Positions 34,809 to 45,172 of a stretch of DNA of 64,000 nt are shown one piece after another (position 1 is the first letter of the stretch; every line of letters begins with the position of its first letter). Source of the stretch: Candidatus Polarisedimenticolaceae bacterium. Lineage in GTDB: Bacteria > Acidobacteriota > Polarisedimenticolia > Polarisedimenticolales > DASRJG01. A model generated the notes under the pieces. The model ran no database searches. It was not told the DNA's origin and was given only the letters and a program-made list of their open reading frames with translations. The position numbers were made by a program, and so were the translations under genes. The stretch is from the NCBI GenBank assembly GCA_036275915.1, contig DASUCV010000011.1, positions 186,001-250,000 on the forward strand. Reading direction: 5' to 3'.

Positions 34809-35363
34809 GTGGGGGAGTCACTGGCGTCTCTGTTCGCCGTGGCCGAATCAGGAAATCGCTCGGCCGCCGACGCGTTGTTCAAGGCGCTCTACGCCGAGCT
34901 GCACCGGCTTGCCCGCGGGCAGCTGGCGAAAAACGCAGGCCAGCTCACGATCGGCACGACCAGCTTGCTGCACGAGGCCTACCTCGACATGTCGAAGCGC
35001 GACGGAGTGATGTTTCCCGACCGCGCACGCTTCATGGCCTATGCGTCGCGCGCCATGCGTGGCCTGATCATCGACTACGCGCGCGAGCGCAAGGCGCAGA
35101 AGCGCGGCGGCGAGTACACGCTCGTTGCGATGGAGACCGAAGGGGTCGCTCCAGGGACTGACAATCAGGAATTGACCCGGATCGGCGATGCGCTCGAGCA
35201 ACTGCGAAACGTGGAGCCCGCGCTCGTTCAAGTCGTCGATCTGAAGTTCTTCTGCGGATTCTCCTTCGAGGAGATTGCGGCGATGACCGGCACCTCCGAG
35301 CGGACCGTCCAGCGTCAGTGGGAGAAGGCGCGGATCTATCTGCACGGAGCGATCAAGGGCTGA
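34809..35363 (+). CDS. ECF sigma-70 factor (acidobacterial type)
   Basis: A small sigma factor (184 aa) of the group often paired with TPR kinases in acidobacteria. Region 2 has ALFKALYAELHRLARGQLAK, the -10-contact stretch TTSLLHEAYLDM and ARFMAYASRAMRGLIIDYAR. Region 4 has GFSFEEIAAMTGTSERTVQRQWEKARIYL. It starts with GTG at 34809 and ends one base before the kinase ATG (TGACATG). Being next to a Ser/Thr kinase suggests control by phosphorylation rather than by a classic anti-sigma factor; none is encoded here. Confidence 0.9.
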   Translation: MGESLASLFAVAESGNRSAADALFKALYAELHRLARGQLAKNAGQLTIGTTSLLHEAYLDMSKRDGVMFPDRARFMAYASRAMRGLIIDYARERKAQKRGGEYTLVAMETEGVAPGTDNQELTRIGDALEQLRNVEPALVQVVDLKFFCGFSFEEIAAMTGTSERTVQRQWEKARIYLHGAIKG

Positions 35364-35364
35364 C

Positions 35365-37995
35365 ATGCCGCCGCTCAGCAACGAACGCTGGCAGATCGTC
35401 AGCCCCTATCTCGACCGCGCGCTCGACCTCCCGCGCGCCGAGCGCGCGTCGTTCCTCTCGTCCCTTCGTGCCGAGGACGAGGCGATCGCCGGGGATCTCG
35501 AGGCGCTCCTCGTCGCGCACGACGAGCTGAGCCGCGACAACTTCCTCGGCGAAGACGCGGCTCCAGCGCAGCCGGAGGCGTCACTTGCCGGCCTCGTCGT
35601 CGGCGCGTACACGCTCCGCGAGCCGGTCGGCCAGGGCGGGATGGGCACCGTCTGGCTCGCCGATCGCAGCGACGGCCGCTTCGCGGGGACGGCGGCGGTC
35701 AAGCTCCTGAACGCGAGCTTGATCGGTCACGAAGGCGAAGCTCGGTTCAAGCGCGAGGGGAATCTGCTCGCGCGGCTCAAGCACCCGCACATCGCGCAGC
35801 TCATCGACGCGGGAGTGTCGTCGCTCGGCCAGCCCTATCTGATTCTCGAATACGTCGACGGCGAGCGCATCGATGCGTACGGCGACCGGCACGGGCTTTC
35901 GATCGAAGCGCGCGTCCGCATGTTCCTCGACGTGCTCGATGCGGTGGCCTTCGCACATGCGAACCTCGTCGTTCATCGCGATCTCAAACCGGCCAACGTG
36001 CTCGTCGCCAAGAACGGACAGGTCAAGCTGCTCGACTTCGGGATCGCGAAGCTGATCGCGACGGGGGATGGCGGAGCGACCCTCACCGGCGAGGGACAGG
36101 CCGCGATGACGCCGGCCTATGCGGCGCCCGAGCAGCTGACCGGCGGCGCGATCACGACCGCAACCGACGTGTACGCGCTCGGCGTCCTCCTCTTCGTGCT
36201 GCTCACCGGACGGCATCCCACCGGGGGCGGCGGAGGCACGCCGGCCGACGTCGTCAAGTCCGTCGTCGAGAACGAGCCGCCGCGAGGGCTCATTCGCGGC
36301 GACCTCGACACGATCGTCGCCAAGGCGCTCCGGAAGAAACCCGATGAGCGGTACGCCTCGGCAGAGGCGTTCGCCGACGACATCCGGCGATTCCTGGCGC
36401 ACCAGCCGATTCAGGCGCGCCCGACCTCCCTCGGCTATCGCGTCGCGAAGTTCGTCCGCCGCAATCGTCCGCAAGTCGCGGCGGCGATGATGGTCGCCTT
36501 CGCTCTCATCGCCGGAGCCGTGGGGATCGCCTGGCAAGCGCAGGAAGCGCGCCTCCAGCGCGATGCCGCGCTGGCGCAGCTCGCGCGGGCAACGGCGACC
36601 AACGAGTTCGTCGGATCCCTTCTCAGCGGGGCGGCGCCCGGAGACGGAAAGTTCACGCTGACGGAGCTGCTCGAGCGTGCCGAGGGGACGATCGACAAGC
36701 AATTCGCGCACGACGACGCGACGCGGTCGGACCTCCTGGCGACGATCGGCGGGCTCTACGCCGAGACGAGCCATTGGGACAAGGCGAAACCGCTCCTCGA
36801 GAAAGCCGACCAGGTCGCGGAGCGCATGAACGACCCTCTCGTCCGCGCTCGAGCCCTCTGCCCGCTGGCGTTCATGACGATGATCGAGGGCGGAGACGCG
36901 AAGGAAGCCGAGCGGATGATGGAGCGCGCGCTCGGCGGACTGCCGGACGGCGGACTGTACGACCCGCAGCGTGCGGAGTGTCTTCTCGTCCGGGCGCAGT
37001 TCGGGTTCATCACCGACGAAGCTCAACCGATGGTCGAAAACGCGGAGAAGGCGATCGCGATCCTGGACAGGACCCACGGCGCGTCCGCATCGGTCAAGGT
37101 CGATGCGCTGAACGCCCTCGCCCAGGGTTACTACCTGAGCCATCAGATCGGAAAGGCCGACGCGACCTACGACCTCGCGGTGAAGACGCTCGAGGCGAGC
37201 GGTCAGGAGCAGACGATCACGGCCTCCGACACCCTGAACAACTGGGGCATCCTCCACATGCGCGGCGACGTCGGCAAGTCCGTGACGCTGCTGCGCCGCG
37301 TGTACGACTTGGATCGGGCCATCGAAGGACAAGACGCGAAGCCCAGCGCATCGAACAATCTTGCCAACGCCCTTCTGCGTGCCGGCCATCCGGAAGAAGC
37401 GGGCACGCTCAGCCAGGACGGGATTCGCGTGGCGCGAGCGCGCCAGTCGGAAACCGACCAGATCGAGGGGCTGCTCCTGCTGACGGAGAGCGATCTCGAT
37501 CGCGGGGAGACCGGGCGCGCGGAAGAAGACCTGCGCCAGCTGCAACCGTTCCTCGGCGGATCGCACATCAGCACGAATCGAAAAGGCGCGTTGTCGTACC
37601 TACGCGGGCGCATCGCTGCCGCTCGAGGAGACGACGCGTCGGCGATCGCCGCCTATGGTGAGGCGCTGGATTTTTTCTCGCACGCCAAGCGCCCGAACTT
37701 GCTGAAAGTGGTCACGCTGGACCGGCTCGCCCAGATCAAGCTTGCGCTTCACGACACGGCCGCGGCGCGGGATGCTGCAGGCAAGGCTCTCGATCTCGCG
37801 CGCTCGCTCGTCGACAAGGACGGGCCGTCGTTCTTCGTCGGGCTCTCTCTCCTGACGCAGGGCGACGTCGAGGCGGCGGGCGGCGATCGCGACGCCGCGA
37901 AGCGCGCCTACGAGGAAGCCGTGCGACACCTGCAAACCACGGTCGGTGCGGACCATCCTTCGACGAAGGAAGCCGTCCGCAAGTCGTCGGCTTAG
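35365..37995 (+). CDS. Ser/Thr protein kinase with TPR sensor domain
   Basis: A PknB-like transmembrane kinase (876 aa). The kinase domain runs ~85-355: GQGGMGTVWLAD, K113 in AAVKLL, H204-R-D in VHRDLKPANVL, LDFGIAKL and APEQLTGG. A TM helix lies around residues 372-392 (AAAMMVAFALIAGAVGIAW). The remainder is an extracytoplasmic TPR array (repeats such as NGYYL... ANALLRAGHPEEAG). It follows the ECF sigma gene by one base and likely regulates it. The stop overlaps the stop of the convergent sulfatase gene (shared TTAG bases at 37992-37995). Confidence 0.93.
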   Translation: MPPLSNERWQIVSPYLDRALDLPRAERASFLSSLRAEDEAIAGDLEALLVAHDELSRDNFLGEDAAPAQPEASLAGLVVGAYTLREPVGQGGMGTVWLADRSDGRFAGTAAVKLLNASLIGHEGEARFKREGNLLARLKHPHIAQLIDAGVSSLGQPYLILEYVDGERIDAYGDRHGLSIEARVRMFLDVLDAVAFAHANLVVHRDLKPANVLVAKNGQVKLLDFGIAKLIATGDGGATLTGEGQAAMTPAYAAPEQLTGGAITTATDVYALGVLLFVLLTGRHPTGGGGGTPADVVKSVVENEPPRGLIRGDLDTIVAKALRKKPDERYASAEAFADDIRRFLAHQPIQARPTSLGYRVAKFVRRNRPQVAAAMMVAFALIAGAVGIAWQAQEARLQRDAALAQLARATATNEFVGSLLSGAAPGDGKFTLTELLERAEGTIDKQFAHDDATRSDLLATIGGLYAETSHWDKAKPLLEKADQVAERMNDPLVRARALCPLAFMTMIEGGDAKEAERMMERALGGLPDGGLYDPQRAECLLVRAQFGFITDEAQPMVENAEKAIAILDRTHGASASVKVDALNALAQGYYLSHQIGKADATYDLAVKTLEASGQEQTITASDTLNNWGILHMRGDVGKSVTLLRRVYDLDRAIEGQDAKPSASNNLANALLRAGHPEEAGTLSQDGIRVARARQSETDQIEGLLLLTESDLDRGETGRAEEDLRQLQPFLGGSHISTNRKGALSYLRGRIAAARGDDASAIAAYGEALDFFSHAKRPNLLKVVTLDRLAQIKLALHDTAAARDAAGKALDLARSLVDKDGPSFFVGLSLLTQGDVEAAGGDRDAAKRAYEEAVRHLQTTVGADHPSTKEAVRKSSA

Positions 37996-39680
37996 CGCGG
38001 CGCGCTCGAGAGCATCTCCCTGATCTTCGGCGCCTCGGGGTCGTTCGGCTGCATCGCCAGGAATCGTTCCCAGTACGGCCGCGCCTTCGCAGGTTGCTTC
38101 AGCGTCTGGAAATAGAGGAGGCCGAGGTCGAAGTTCGCTTCGATGTCGTCGGGGTCGAGCGCGACGACGGCGAGCAGGCGCTTCTCGGCGAGCGGAAAGT
38201 CGTTGCGCGCGAGAGCGACGTTGGCCAGACCGAGCCGCGCGTGGACGTTCGTCTCGTCGAGGTTCACCGCGCGCTGGAGATGCGGCTCCGCATCCTGCGG
38301 CCGGCCGCTGGCGACGAGGACCATCCCGTATTCCTGCTCGAGCATCGACGAGCGGGGGAACGACGCGATGAGGGTCGCGTAGCGCGACGCGGCTTCGGGG
38401 AAGCGGCGCGCGAGCGCCAGCGCATGCGCATCGTCGAGCGTGCGGTAGAGCGGCGCGAAGTCCTTCGGGTCCATGCCGCCGGCCCCGAGCGGGTAGGCGC
38501 CGCCGGCGCCGACGTAGCCGAGCGAGCGGAGCGCTTCGCTCGATTCCTTCGATTCGGCGAGGTTGGGAGGATCGGGCGTTGCGGGACGGGCGGCGAGCAG
38601 GTCGAAGAGAGGCCTTTGCGCCGGCAGGCTGCGTGTCTCGCCCGGGTCGGCCACCAGGTCGTACAGCTCGCGCTTCGGGACGTCGATCGCCTTCATCTTT
38701 CCGTCAGAGAGCGCGCGGACCGGCGCAGCGCCGAACTCGAGCGCAGCGTACATCGTCTCGACGTAGGCGTTCGTCGTTCCGCCGGCCTGCTCGAGCAGCG
38801 ACCGTCCGTCGAGGCCCGCGGGGACGTTGACGCCGGCGAGCGCGAGGATCGTCGGCATGACGTCGACGAGCCGCGCGGCGTCGAGCCGGCGCGGCGCGAT
38901 CGTTCCGGGGGCCGAGACGATGAGCGGCACGCGCGCGGTCGCGTCGTAGACGAAGAGGCCGTGCGTCAGCTCGCCGTGATCGCCGAGCGCCTAGCCGTGA
39001 TCGCCGCACACGATCCAGATCGAGCTCTTGGCGTCGGCGCGGAGGCGCCCGACGAGCTCGTCGGTGTAGGCGACCTCACCGTAGTAATTCTGAGGATACG
39101 GTGCAGGCGGTTGGTACGGGTCGTGAGGCTCGTAGAGGTGAACCCACACGAACGAGCGCCCATGGACCTCGTGCAGCCAGGCACGCGCCGCTTCCACCGT
39201 CTCGGCGCCGGGCCGCCAGCGCGGCGTCACCGAGAGCGGATCGCCCGGCGCCATCCGGTCGTCGTAGACGTCGAACCCGGCGTCGAGGCCGGTGCCGTGC
39301 CGGAGAGGATGCGCCGACACGAAAGCTGCCGTTTGAAACCCGGCAGCCTTCAACGCCGAGGCCAGCGTGGCGATACCGGTTGCGAGCCGGTAGCCCTGGT
39401 TGTCGCGAATCCCGTGACGGTACGGCTGCACGCCGGTCAAGATCGAAGCGTGGCTGGGCGCGGTGAGCGTCGCCGAGGCCCACGCCCTCGGTGCGTAGAG
39501 GCCGCTCGCCGCCAGCGCGTCGAGGTTCGGCGTCGCGACCTTGCCGCTGCCGCTCGCCCCGATCGCATCGGCGCGCCAGGTGTCGATCGTGACGAGGACG
39601 ATGCTGGGCGGAGCGGCGGGCGCGGCAGGCTTCGCGCACGCGCTGAGGACCAGGGCGAGCGCGACGAGAGCGCGCTTCAT
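37992..39680 (-). pseudogene. sulfatase with C-terminal TPR, broken by an amber codon
   Basis: One reading frame encodes a lipoprotein-type exported protein (MKRALVALALVLSAC lipobox), a sulfatase domain (IDTWRADAIG, TLTAPSHASILTG, EPHDPYQPP, CGDHG...ALGDHGELTH) and C-terminal TPRs (YWERFLAMQPNDPEAP). Codon 230 is TAG (38993-38991), exactly where homologues read Glu in GDHGExLGDHGE; everything after it stays in frame to 37992. The domain lacks the CxPxR modification motif (it reads SHA), as in some sulfatase-like proteins. The upstream gene's stop overlaps its ATG (ATGA). It is a single-base nonsense mutation, a suppressed stop, or a sequencing error. Confidence 0.82.
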
Positions 39681-41878
39681 CGTCCGAAATGCGCCGCCGC
39701 ACGTGCGGCATCGGGATTGTTCGGGTCGAGACGCAACGCTTCTTGGGCCTCGTGGCGCGCCTCGTCGAGCCGTCCCGCTTTCTCGAGCACGAGCGCGAGG
39801 TTGAGACGAGCGGCGGTGAGATGAGGCTCCACCGCGATCGCCTTCCGGTACCAGTCGGCCGCCCGATCGTTCTCGCCGCGGCTTGCGGCGATCCCGCCGA
39901 GGTTGATGAGCGACGACGTCCGCTTCGGGTCGATGCGGTAAGCGGCTTCGAAGCTGCGCTCGGCTCCGGCGAGATCGCCGCCTCGGGCGAGGGTCACGCC
40001 GAGGTCGTCGTAGGCTGCCGCGGACGCGGGATCGAGCCGGATCGTCTCGCGAAGCTCCGCGATCGCTTCGTCCGCGCGCCCCGCGTCGATGAGGGCGACC
40101 GCGTGTCCGTAGTGATAACCGGCGATCGCCGGGGCGAGCGCGATCGCCTGCGCGTACCACTCCGCGGCTTCGGCAGCGCGGCCCTGCTTGAGCGCGACGC
40201 TCCCCAGGTTTGCGAGCGTCGTCGGCCGCTGCGGGTCGATCGCGTGCGCTTCCTTGAACTGCGCTTCGGCGGCGGCCGGGTCGCCGCGCCGCACGAGCAG
40301 GGCCCCGAGCTCGTCGTGCGCGTCCGCCGAGCGCGGGTCGAGATCGACGGCAGCCTGGAGCTCCTTCTGCGCGTCGTCGATCCGGCCGAGAGCGACGAGC
40401 GATCGTCCCAGCTCGTAATGGGCCTGCGCCACGCGCGGGGCGAGGGCGATCGCGCGGCGGAACGACGCCACGGCATTCTCGTATTCGTGGATCTCGGCGA
40501 ACGCGATGCCGAGGTTCATCTCGGCGAGGCGCATCGACGACTGGGGCGGCACCATCGGAGGCATCAGGCCGAGGATCGCTCCGACGGCGACCGCCGCCGC
40601 AACCGGCGCCTCGACGCGCCGCTTCCGGTCGCGGATCCAATCGAGCCCGGAAACGAGGGCGGCCGACGCGAAGAGGATGAGGAGCGGCACCATCGGGAAG
40701 CGGTAGCGCGCGAAGACGTAGAAGACGGCGACCGCGATCGAGAACGGGAAGAGCATCGCGTAGAGGAGGAGGGGCCGCGGCTTCGCCCTCCACGCGACGA
40801 CCATGCCGGGGACCGCGAAGGCGACGAGCGTTCCGAACCCGAGGATGGCGGTGAGCGCGCCCAGCACCGGTGACGCGGACGCATGGACCTCGAGGCTCTC
40901 GGTGTCCGCGATCTCGGCGCGGTTCCACGTGTACGCGATCTTGCGCACGAAGAGCGCGGCCCAGTCGCCAGGATGCGCGCGGATCCACGCGAACGCCCGC
41001 GACCACCAGTACGACGACACCGCCGCCGGAGAGAGTGGATGGCCGACCGCCTGCTCGGCGACCTCCCGTGCGTCGGTGCGCTCGAACTCCGGAATCTCGC
41101 GGCCGGGCCGGATGGGAACGTATCGCCCGTTCGCCCCCTCATGGTTCCCGATGTAGAAATTCGGGCCCGCCTGCGACGTCGTCAGGAGGAAGTCGCCGCC
41201 GACGGCGAGGTTCCGGAGCCCGACGGGGAGAAGCACGATCGCGACCCCTGCGACGAGGAGGAGGACGCCACGCATTCGATCGCGAAGCGGTCGCGCGGCG
41301 AGCTGCCACGGGATCCACGCCGCGAGCACCACGATGAAGACGAGCGCGTTCTCCCGCGTCAGCGCGAACAGGCCGAGGAGAACGCCGAGGAGCGGCACGA
41401 GCGCCATCCGCTCCGAGAGCGCGAAGGTTCCGGCCGCGGCGAGCACCGCGCACATGAGGAGGTTGTCCAGCGCCGCCTTCTGGATCAGGCCGTCGAAAAA
41501 GATCGCGGCCGGGTAGACGGCCAGGACCGCTCCCGCGACGATCCCGTGCCGCTCGGAGAACCACTGCCGCCCGGCCCAGGCGAGGAGCACGCAAGCGAAC
41601 GCACCGAGGATCGCCTGGAGCCACCGCGCCGCCGACGGATCGTGACCGGCGATCGTGTAGAGCGCGCCGAGGACGTAGGGATAGAGGGGCGCTTGGTAGA
41701 ACGTCTCCTTCCCGAGCCAGTCGCCGCCCGCGATCTCCGCCGCCCATCGGTCGTAGCCGCGGGCGTCGCCCATGAGGACGTGCGCGAACGGAGTGTGCGA
41801 GATCGCGGCGACGTGGGCCCCGCGGAGGGCGAACGCGACGACGAAGATCACGGCGGCGCGGCGCGCGAAAGCGGTCAC
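39677..41878 (-). CDS. membrane glycosyltransferase-like protein with TPR tail
   Basis: A polytopic membrane protein (733 aa). The N-terminal half has about ten hydrophobic helices and the typical PMT/ArnT-like loop GDARGYDRWAAEIAGGDWLG with FYQAPLYPYVLG. The second half is about eight TPRs in a row, many with LGAVALxxGRxxEAxxxxxxAI patterns. The layout suits a lipid-linked sugar transferase or O-glycosylation factor; the acceptor is unknown. The start is GTG 41878 overlapping the upstream stop (GTGA), and its stop overlaps the sulfatase start (ATGA). The three genes thus form one operon. Confidence 0.8.
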   Translation of the reverse strand: MTAFARRAAVIFVVAFALRGAHVAAISHTPFAHVLMGDARGYDRWAAEIAGGDWLGKETFYQAPLYPYVLGALYTIAGHDPSAARWLQAILGAFACVLLAWAGRQWFSERHGIVAGAVLAVYPAAIFFDGLIQKAALDNLLMCAVLAAAGTFALSERMALVPLLGVLLGLFALTRENALVFIVVLAAWIPWQLAARPLRDRMRGVLLLVAGVAIVLLPVGLRNLAVGGDFLLTTSQAGPNFYIGNHEGANGRYVPIRPGREIPEFERTDAREVAEQAVGHPLSPAAVSSYWWSRAFAWIRAHPGDWAALFVRKIAYTWNRAEIADTESLEVHASASPVLGALTAILGFGTLVAFAVPGMVVAWRAKPRPLLLYAMLFPFSIAVAVFYVFARYRFPMVPLLILFASAALVSGLDWIRDRKRRVEAPVAAAVAVGAILGLMPPMVPPQSSMRLAEMNLGIAFAEIHEYENAVASFRRAIALAPRVAQAHYELGRSLVALGRIDDAQKELQAAVDLDPRSADAHDELGALLVRRGDPAAAEAQFKEAHAIDPQRPTTLANLGSVALKQGRAAEAAEWYAQAIALAPAIAGYHYGHAVALIDAGRADEAIAELRETIRLDPASAAAYDDLGVTLARGGDLAGAERSFEAAYRIDPKRTSSLINLGGIAASRGENDRAADWYRKAIAVEPHLTAARLNLALVLEKAGRLDEARHEAQEALRLDPNNPDAARAAAHFGR

Positions 41879-43419
41879 GGCGCCGTCCTCTGCCACAGGC
41901 CGAACTCTCCGTTGTCCCACGCCAGCTCGTAGTGCTCGAGGAGCCAACGATCGAAGAGGCTCTCGGACGGCACGAACGCGGGGGTCGCGATCCACCGGAG
42001 GTGGATGCGGTCGAGGGTGGCGATCGCCTCGCGGACCTGGGGCTCGGGCGTGTAATCGGGAGGAACGAAGAGATCGAAGCGCGTCGGGTTCGGATGCCGG
42101 GTCATGAAGTTGACGAGCGGGACCGACTTGCAGAGGAGCGGCTCGTCCGGGGAGAGGCGCTTGCCGATCTCGTCGACGAGGCCCTGGAGCTGCGATGCCT
42201 GGCGCTTGTTGAACGATTTCCAGGTGCCGGCCGGCGTCCGGAGGGCGACCCATCCGTCGGGCGACAGGGTCATGCCGATCCGGTAGGCGCCGACGAAGGC
42301 GAAGGCGGCGATCCAGGCCCACGCGATGCCGGCGGCGAGTCGCTTCCTGCTCCACCGTGACAGCGCCCACGCGATCATCAGCGCCGGTCCGATCGCGGTC
42401 CACTGAAGGTTGATCGGCGCCCACCGCCAGGCGACGGTGAGGACGAACGTGAGCGCCAGCGCCACGATAATGCCGCGCCTGGGGGCCGTGTCCCAACGCT
42501 TCGCGTAGGACACCGCGACGAGGACCGCCGCGACGATCGGGCCGAGCCACAGCGCGACCGAGGTGGCGGTGACGACGATGGTGTAGAGCGGCGCCGCGCG
42601 CCACGCACCGCTTGCCCATTGCTGCGCCAGCTCGCGGACCGGGAAGGTGAATCCGTAGCGGTTCCCTTCGATCGACTTGTACGCCGTCGTCGCGAAGGTG
42701 ACGAGGTCGTAGCGGAGGGTGGCGCCGTCGACCCGAAGGAGGAGGAACAGGAACGGAACGCTCACGGCCGCGATGCCTGCGCTCCATCCGGTGAGGATCG
42801 ACCGGCGACTCGGCGACGGCACGGCGAAGAGGACGAGCGCCGCGGTGAGGATCGCCATGAGCGCCCCCTGGCCGGTGAGACTCCAGAAGGCCACCGCCGC
42901 CGCGGCACCGGCGAGCGACGACCAGAGGAACGGCCGCTCATCGAGCGCGCGGAGCAGGAGCCAGGCTGCGGCGACACAACCGAGATCGGCGATCCAGTGG
43001 TGGCTCGCCATCGGCCACCCGCCGAGGCCCGCCTGGCAGAGGACCGCGACCGGCACCGTGGCGAAGAGCGGCGCGCGAATCGCGCGGAGCGCGAGCCCCG
43101 CCGTCGCCGCGACGAGCGCCGCGCCGAGGGCGACCGCGACGACCCGGCTCGCGGCGAGCGAGACGCCGAAGAGCTTGAACGCGAGCGCGACGAGATAGAA
43201 CGAGCCCGGAGTGTAGAACGCGAAGAAGTCGCGGTAGGGGATCTGGCCCTGCGTGATCCGCCAGGCGCCCATGGTGAGCACGCCCTCGTCGATCAGCTCG
43301 ATCTGGAAGAAGGCGTGGAATGCCGCGACGAGAACGGCGAAGAGGCCGACCCACAGAGGAAGACGAGCCGCGAACGTCGGAGGAGCCTCATGATCCCGCT
43401 CGGCCTTCTTCCTCGCCAT
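41875..43419 (-). CDS. membrane glycosyltransferase-like protein (PMT/GT39 style)
   Basis: An integral membrane protein (514 aa) with about ten hydrophobic helices. The first periplasmic-type loop contains FFQIELIDEGVLTMGAWRITQGQIPYRDFF and HHWIAD, similar to the acidic catalytic loop of PMT/ArnT-family glycosyltransferases. The C-terminal soluble part ends WLLEHYELAWDNGEFGLWQR. The start MARKKAERDHE at 43419 is the first ATG before the hydrophobic part; no strong ribosome site is visible. It is the first gene of the three-gene minus operon and is divergent from the histidine kinase 76 bp away. Confidence 0.75.
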   Translation of the reverse strand: MARKKAERDHEAPPTFAARLPLWVGLFAVLVAAFHAFFQIELIDEGVLTMGAWRITQGQIPYRDFFAFYTPGSFYLVALAFKLFGVSLAASRVVAVALGAALVAATAGLALRAIRAPLFATVPVAVLCQAGLGGWPMASHHWIADLGCVAAAWLLLRALDERPFLWSSLAGAAAAVAFWSLTGQGALMAILTAALVLFAVPSPSRRSILTGWSAGIAAVSVPFLFLLLRVDGATLRYDLVTFATTAYKSIEGNRYGFTFPVRELAQQWASGAWRAAPLYTIVVTATSVALWLGPIVAAVLVAVSYAKRWDTAPRRGIIVALALTFVLTVAWRWAPINLQWTAIGPALMIAWALSRWSRKRLAAGIAWAWIAAFAFVGAYRIGMTLSPDGWVALRTPAGTWKSFNKRQASQLQGLVDEIGKRLSPDEPLLCKSVPLVNFMTRHPNPTRFDLFVPPDYTPEPQVREAIATLDRIHLRWIATPAFVPSESLFDRWLLEHYELAWDNGEFGLWQRTAP

Positions 43420-43495
43420 GACCGGCAAGTCTAGCTTGACCGGTTCGGAGCCGGACGGTATACGGACGCCCGGAGTCCGATCCGAGGGGAGCCCC

Positions 43496-45172
43496 ATGAA
43501 TTTGCCGGCGCACCGTGAGCCCCCCGCCGCGATTCCCTCCGACGCACGCGTCATCGCGACGACGCGCGTGATCATCACGTTCGCCGGGCTCGTCATCTTC
43601 AGCGTCGCGCCGCTCCCGATGGCGACACCTGCGTGGATCGTGCAGATCGTGCTGGCGCTCTACACCCTCTACGCGCTGGCCCTCTACGTCGCCGTGGCGG
43701 GGCGCACCGGCGTCGTGCAGAAGCTGGCGCAGTGGGAGCACTGGGGCGACGTCGCCTGGTCGACGGTCATCATCGGGCTCACCGCGGGCACGCAGAGCAA
43801 TTTCGGCTACTTCTTTCCGATGCTCATCGCCTCCTTCCGCTGGGGGTTCGCATCCGGGATGCGCGTCGCCCTCGTGTCGGCGGCGCTCCTCGTCACGGTC
43901 GGTCTCGTCGCCGCGCCGCCCCCGCCGGACTTCGAGCTGCAGCGGTTCCTCATCCGGCCGGTCTTCCTGGTCGCGTTCGGCTACGTCATCGCGTCCCGCG
44001 GCGGCTTCGAGCTGCGCCTCCGCGAGCGGCTCCGCTTCCTCAAGGATGTCGGCACGGTGTCGAACCCCCGCTTCGGGGTCGACCGGACGATCGGCGTCCT
44101 CCTCCACCGCCTCCGCGCGCTCTACGGCGCTAACGTGGCGGCGATGATCACCCGCGATCCGCTCTCCGGCCGCGATGAGATGCGGCGTGTGGTGTCGGGA
44201 GAGCCCGAAAGCTCGGTTCCCCCGGAGACGATTCCCGCGGGGCTGGCGTCGTCGCTCCTGCGCCTTCCGCCGCAATCGGCGCTGGCGTACGCCGCCCCCG
44301 GCCGGGTGCGCGTCTGGCCGGTCGGCGCCGCGGGCCGCGACGGGTTCGCCGGGGCCGACGTCGGCCGGGACGACTGCGAGGCGATGGCAGGCCTGTGGGA
44401 GGCCAAGGCGTTCGCCGCGGTGTCGATCGTCGTGCCGCGCGAGACCGTCGTGACGATCGTCCTCGCCTTCGCCGACCGCGTCCGCATCGAGGAAGACGAC
44501 GTCGCGTTCATCGCGCAGGTGATCGAGCATTCGCTCCCGATGATCGACAACATCCGCCTCGTCGATTACCTCGCGACCTCCTCGGCGATCGAGGAGCGGA
44601 AGCGGATCGCCCGCGACCTCCACGACAGCGTCATCCAGCCCTACGTGGGGATCCGTCTCGGTCTCGCCGGCCTGCAGCACAAGGTCGCCGGGGAGAGCCC
44701 GGCCGTCCGTTCCGAGGTCGACCGGCTCCTCGGGATGACGACGGCCGGCATCGACGACCTCCGCGGGCAGATCGCGAGCCTCAGGGCCGACGAGGCGCCG
44801 GGCGGCGGCCTCCTCCCGGCGATCGCACGGTTCGCCACCCGTTACCGGGAGTTCACCGGGATCGACGTCGATGTCGTCGCGGGCGACGTGACGGCGCTGA
44901 GCGACCGGGTGGCGGGAGAGGTGTTCCAGCTCGTGACGGAGGGGCTGAGCAATGTCCGCCGGCACAGCGGCGCCGGGCGGGCCGCCATCCGTCTCGACTG
45001 CCCGAACGGCCACGTCGCGCTGCGCATCGAGAACGACGGTGCCGGCGCCGGAACCTTCATTCCTTTCATCCCGCGCTCCATCCACGAGCGCGCCGTCGCG
45101 CTCGGGGGCCGCGTCGCGGTCACGGGCCGGGCCGACGGCGGCGCCGTCGTCGAGATCGAGATCCCCTTATGA
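43496..45172 (+). CDS. sensor histidine kinase (HisKA_3 family)
   Basis: A sensor kinase (558 aa). An N-terminal block of about five or six membrane helices (residues ~25-165) senses an unknown signal. A GAF-like middle follows (NVAAMITRDPLSG), then the phospho-acceptor helix with ERKRIARDLHDSVIQPYVG and an ATPase domain (TEGLSNVRRHSGAG, LRIENDGAG). The GAGGGGA site precedes the ATG. The stop overlaps the response regulator start by 4 bp (ATGA), so the two are a classic NarX/NarL-like pair. Confidence 0.92.
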   Translation: MNLPAHREPPAAIPSDARVIATTRVIITFAGLVIFSVAPLPMATPAWIVQIVLALYTLYALALYVAVAGRTGVVQKLAQWEHWGDVAWSTVIIGLTAGTQSNFGYFFPMLIASFRWGFASGMRVALVSAALLVTVGLVAAPPPPDFELQRFLIRPVFLVAFGYVIASRGGFELRLRERLRFLKDVGTVSNPRFGVDRTIGVLLHRLRALYGANVAAMITRDPLSGRDEMRRVVSGEPESSVPPETIPAGLASSLLRLPPQSALAYAAPGRVRVWPVGAAGRDGFAGADVGRDDCEAMAGLWEAKAFAAVSIVVPRETVVTIVLAFADRVRIEEDDVAFIAQVIEHSLPMIDNIRLVDYLATSSAIEERKRIARDLHDSVIQPYVGIRLGLAGLQHKVAGESPAVRSEVDRLLGMTTAGIDDLRGQIASLRADEAPGGGLLPAIARFATRYREFTGIDVDVVAGDVTALSDRVAGEVFQLVTEGLSNVRRHSGAGRAAIRLDCPNGHVALRIENDGAGAGTFIPFIPRSIHERAVALGGRVAVTGRADGGAVVEIEIPL

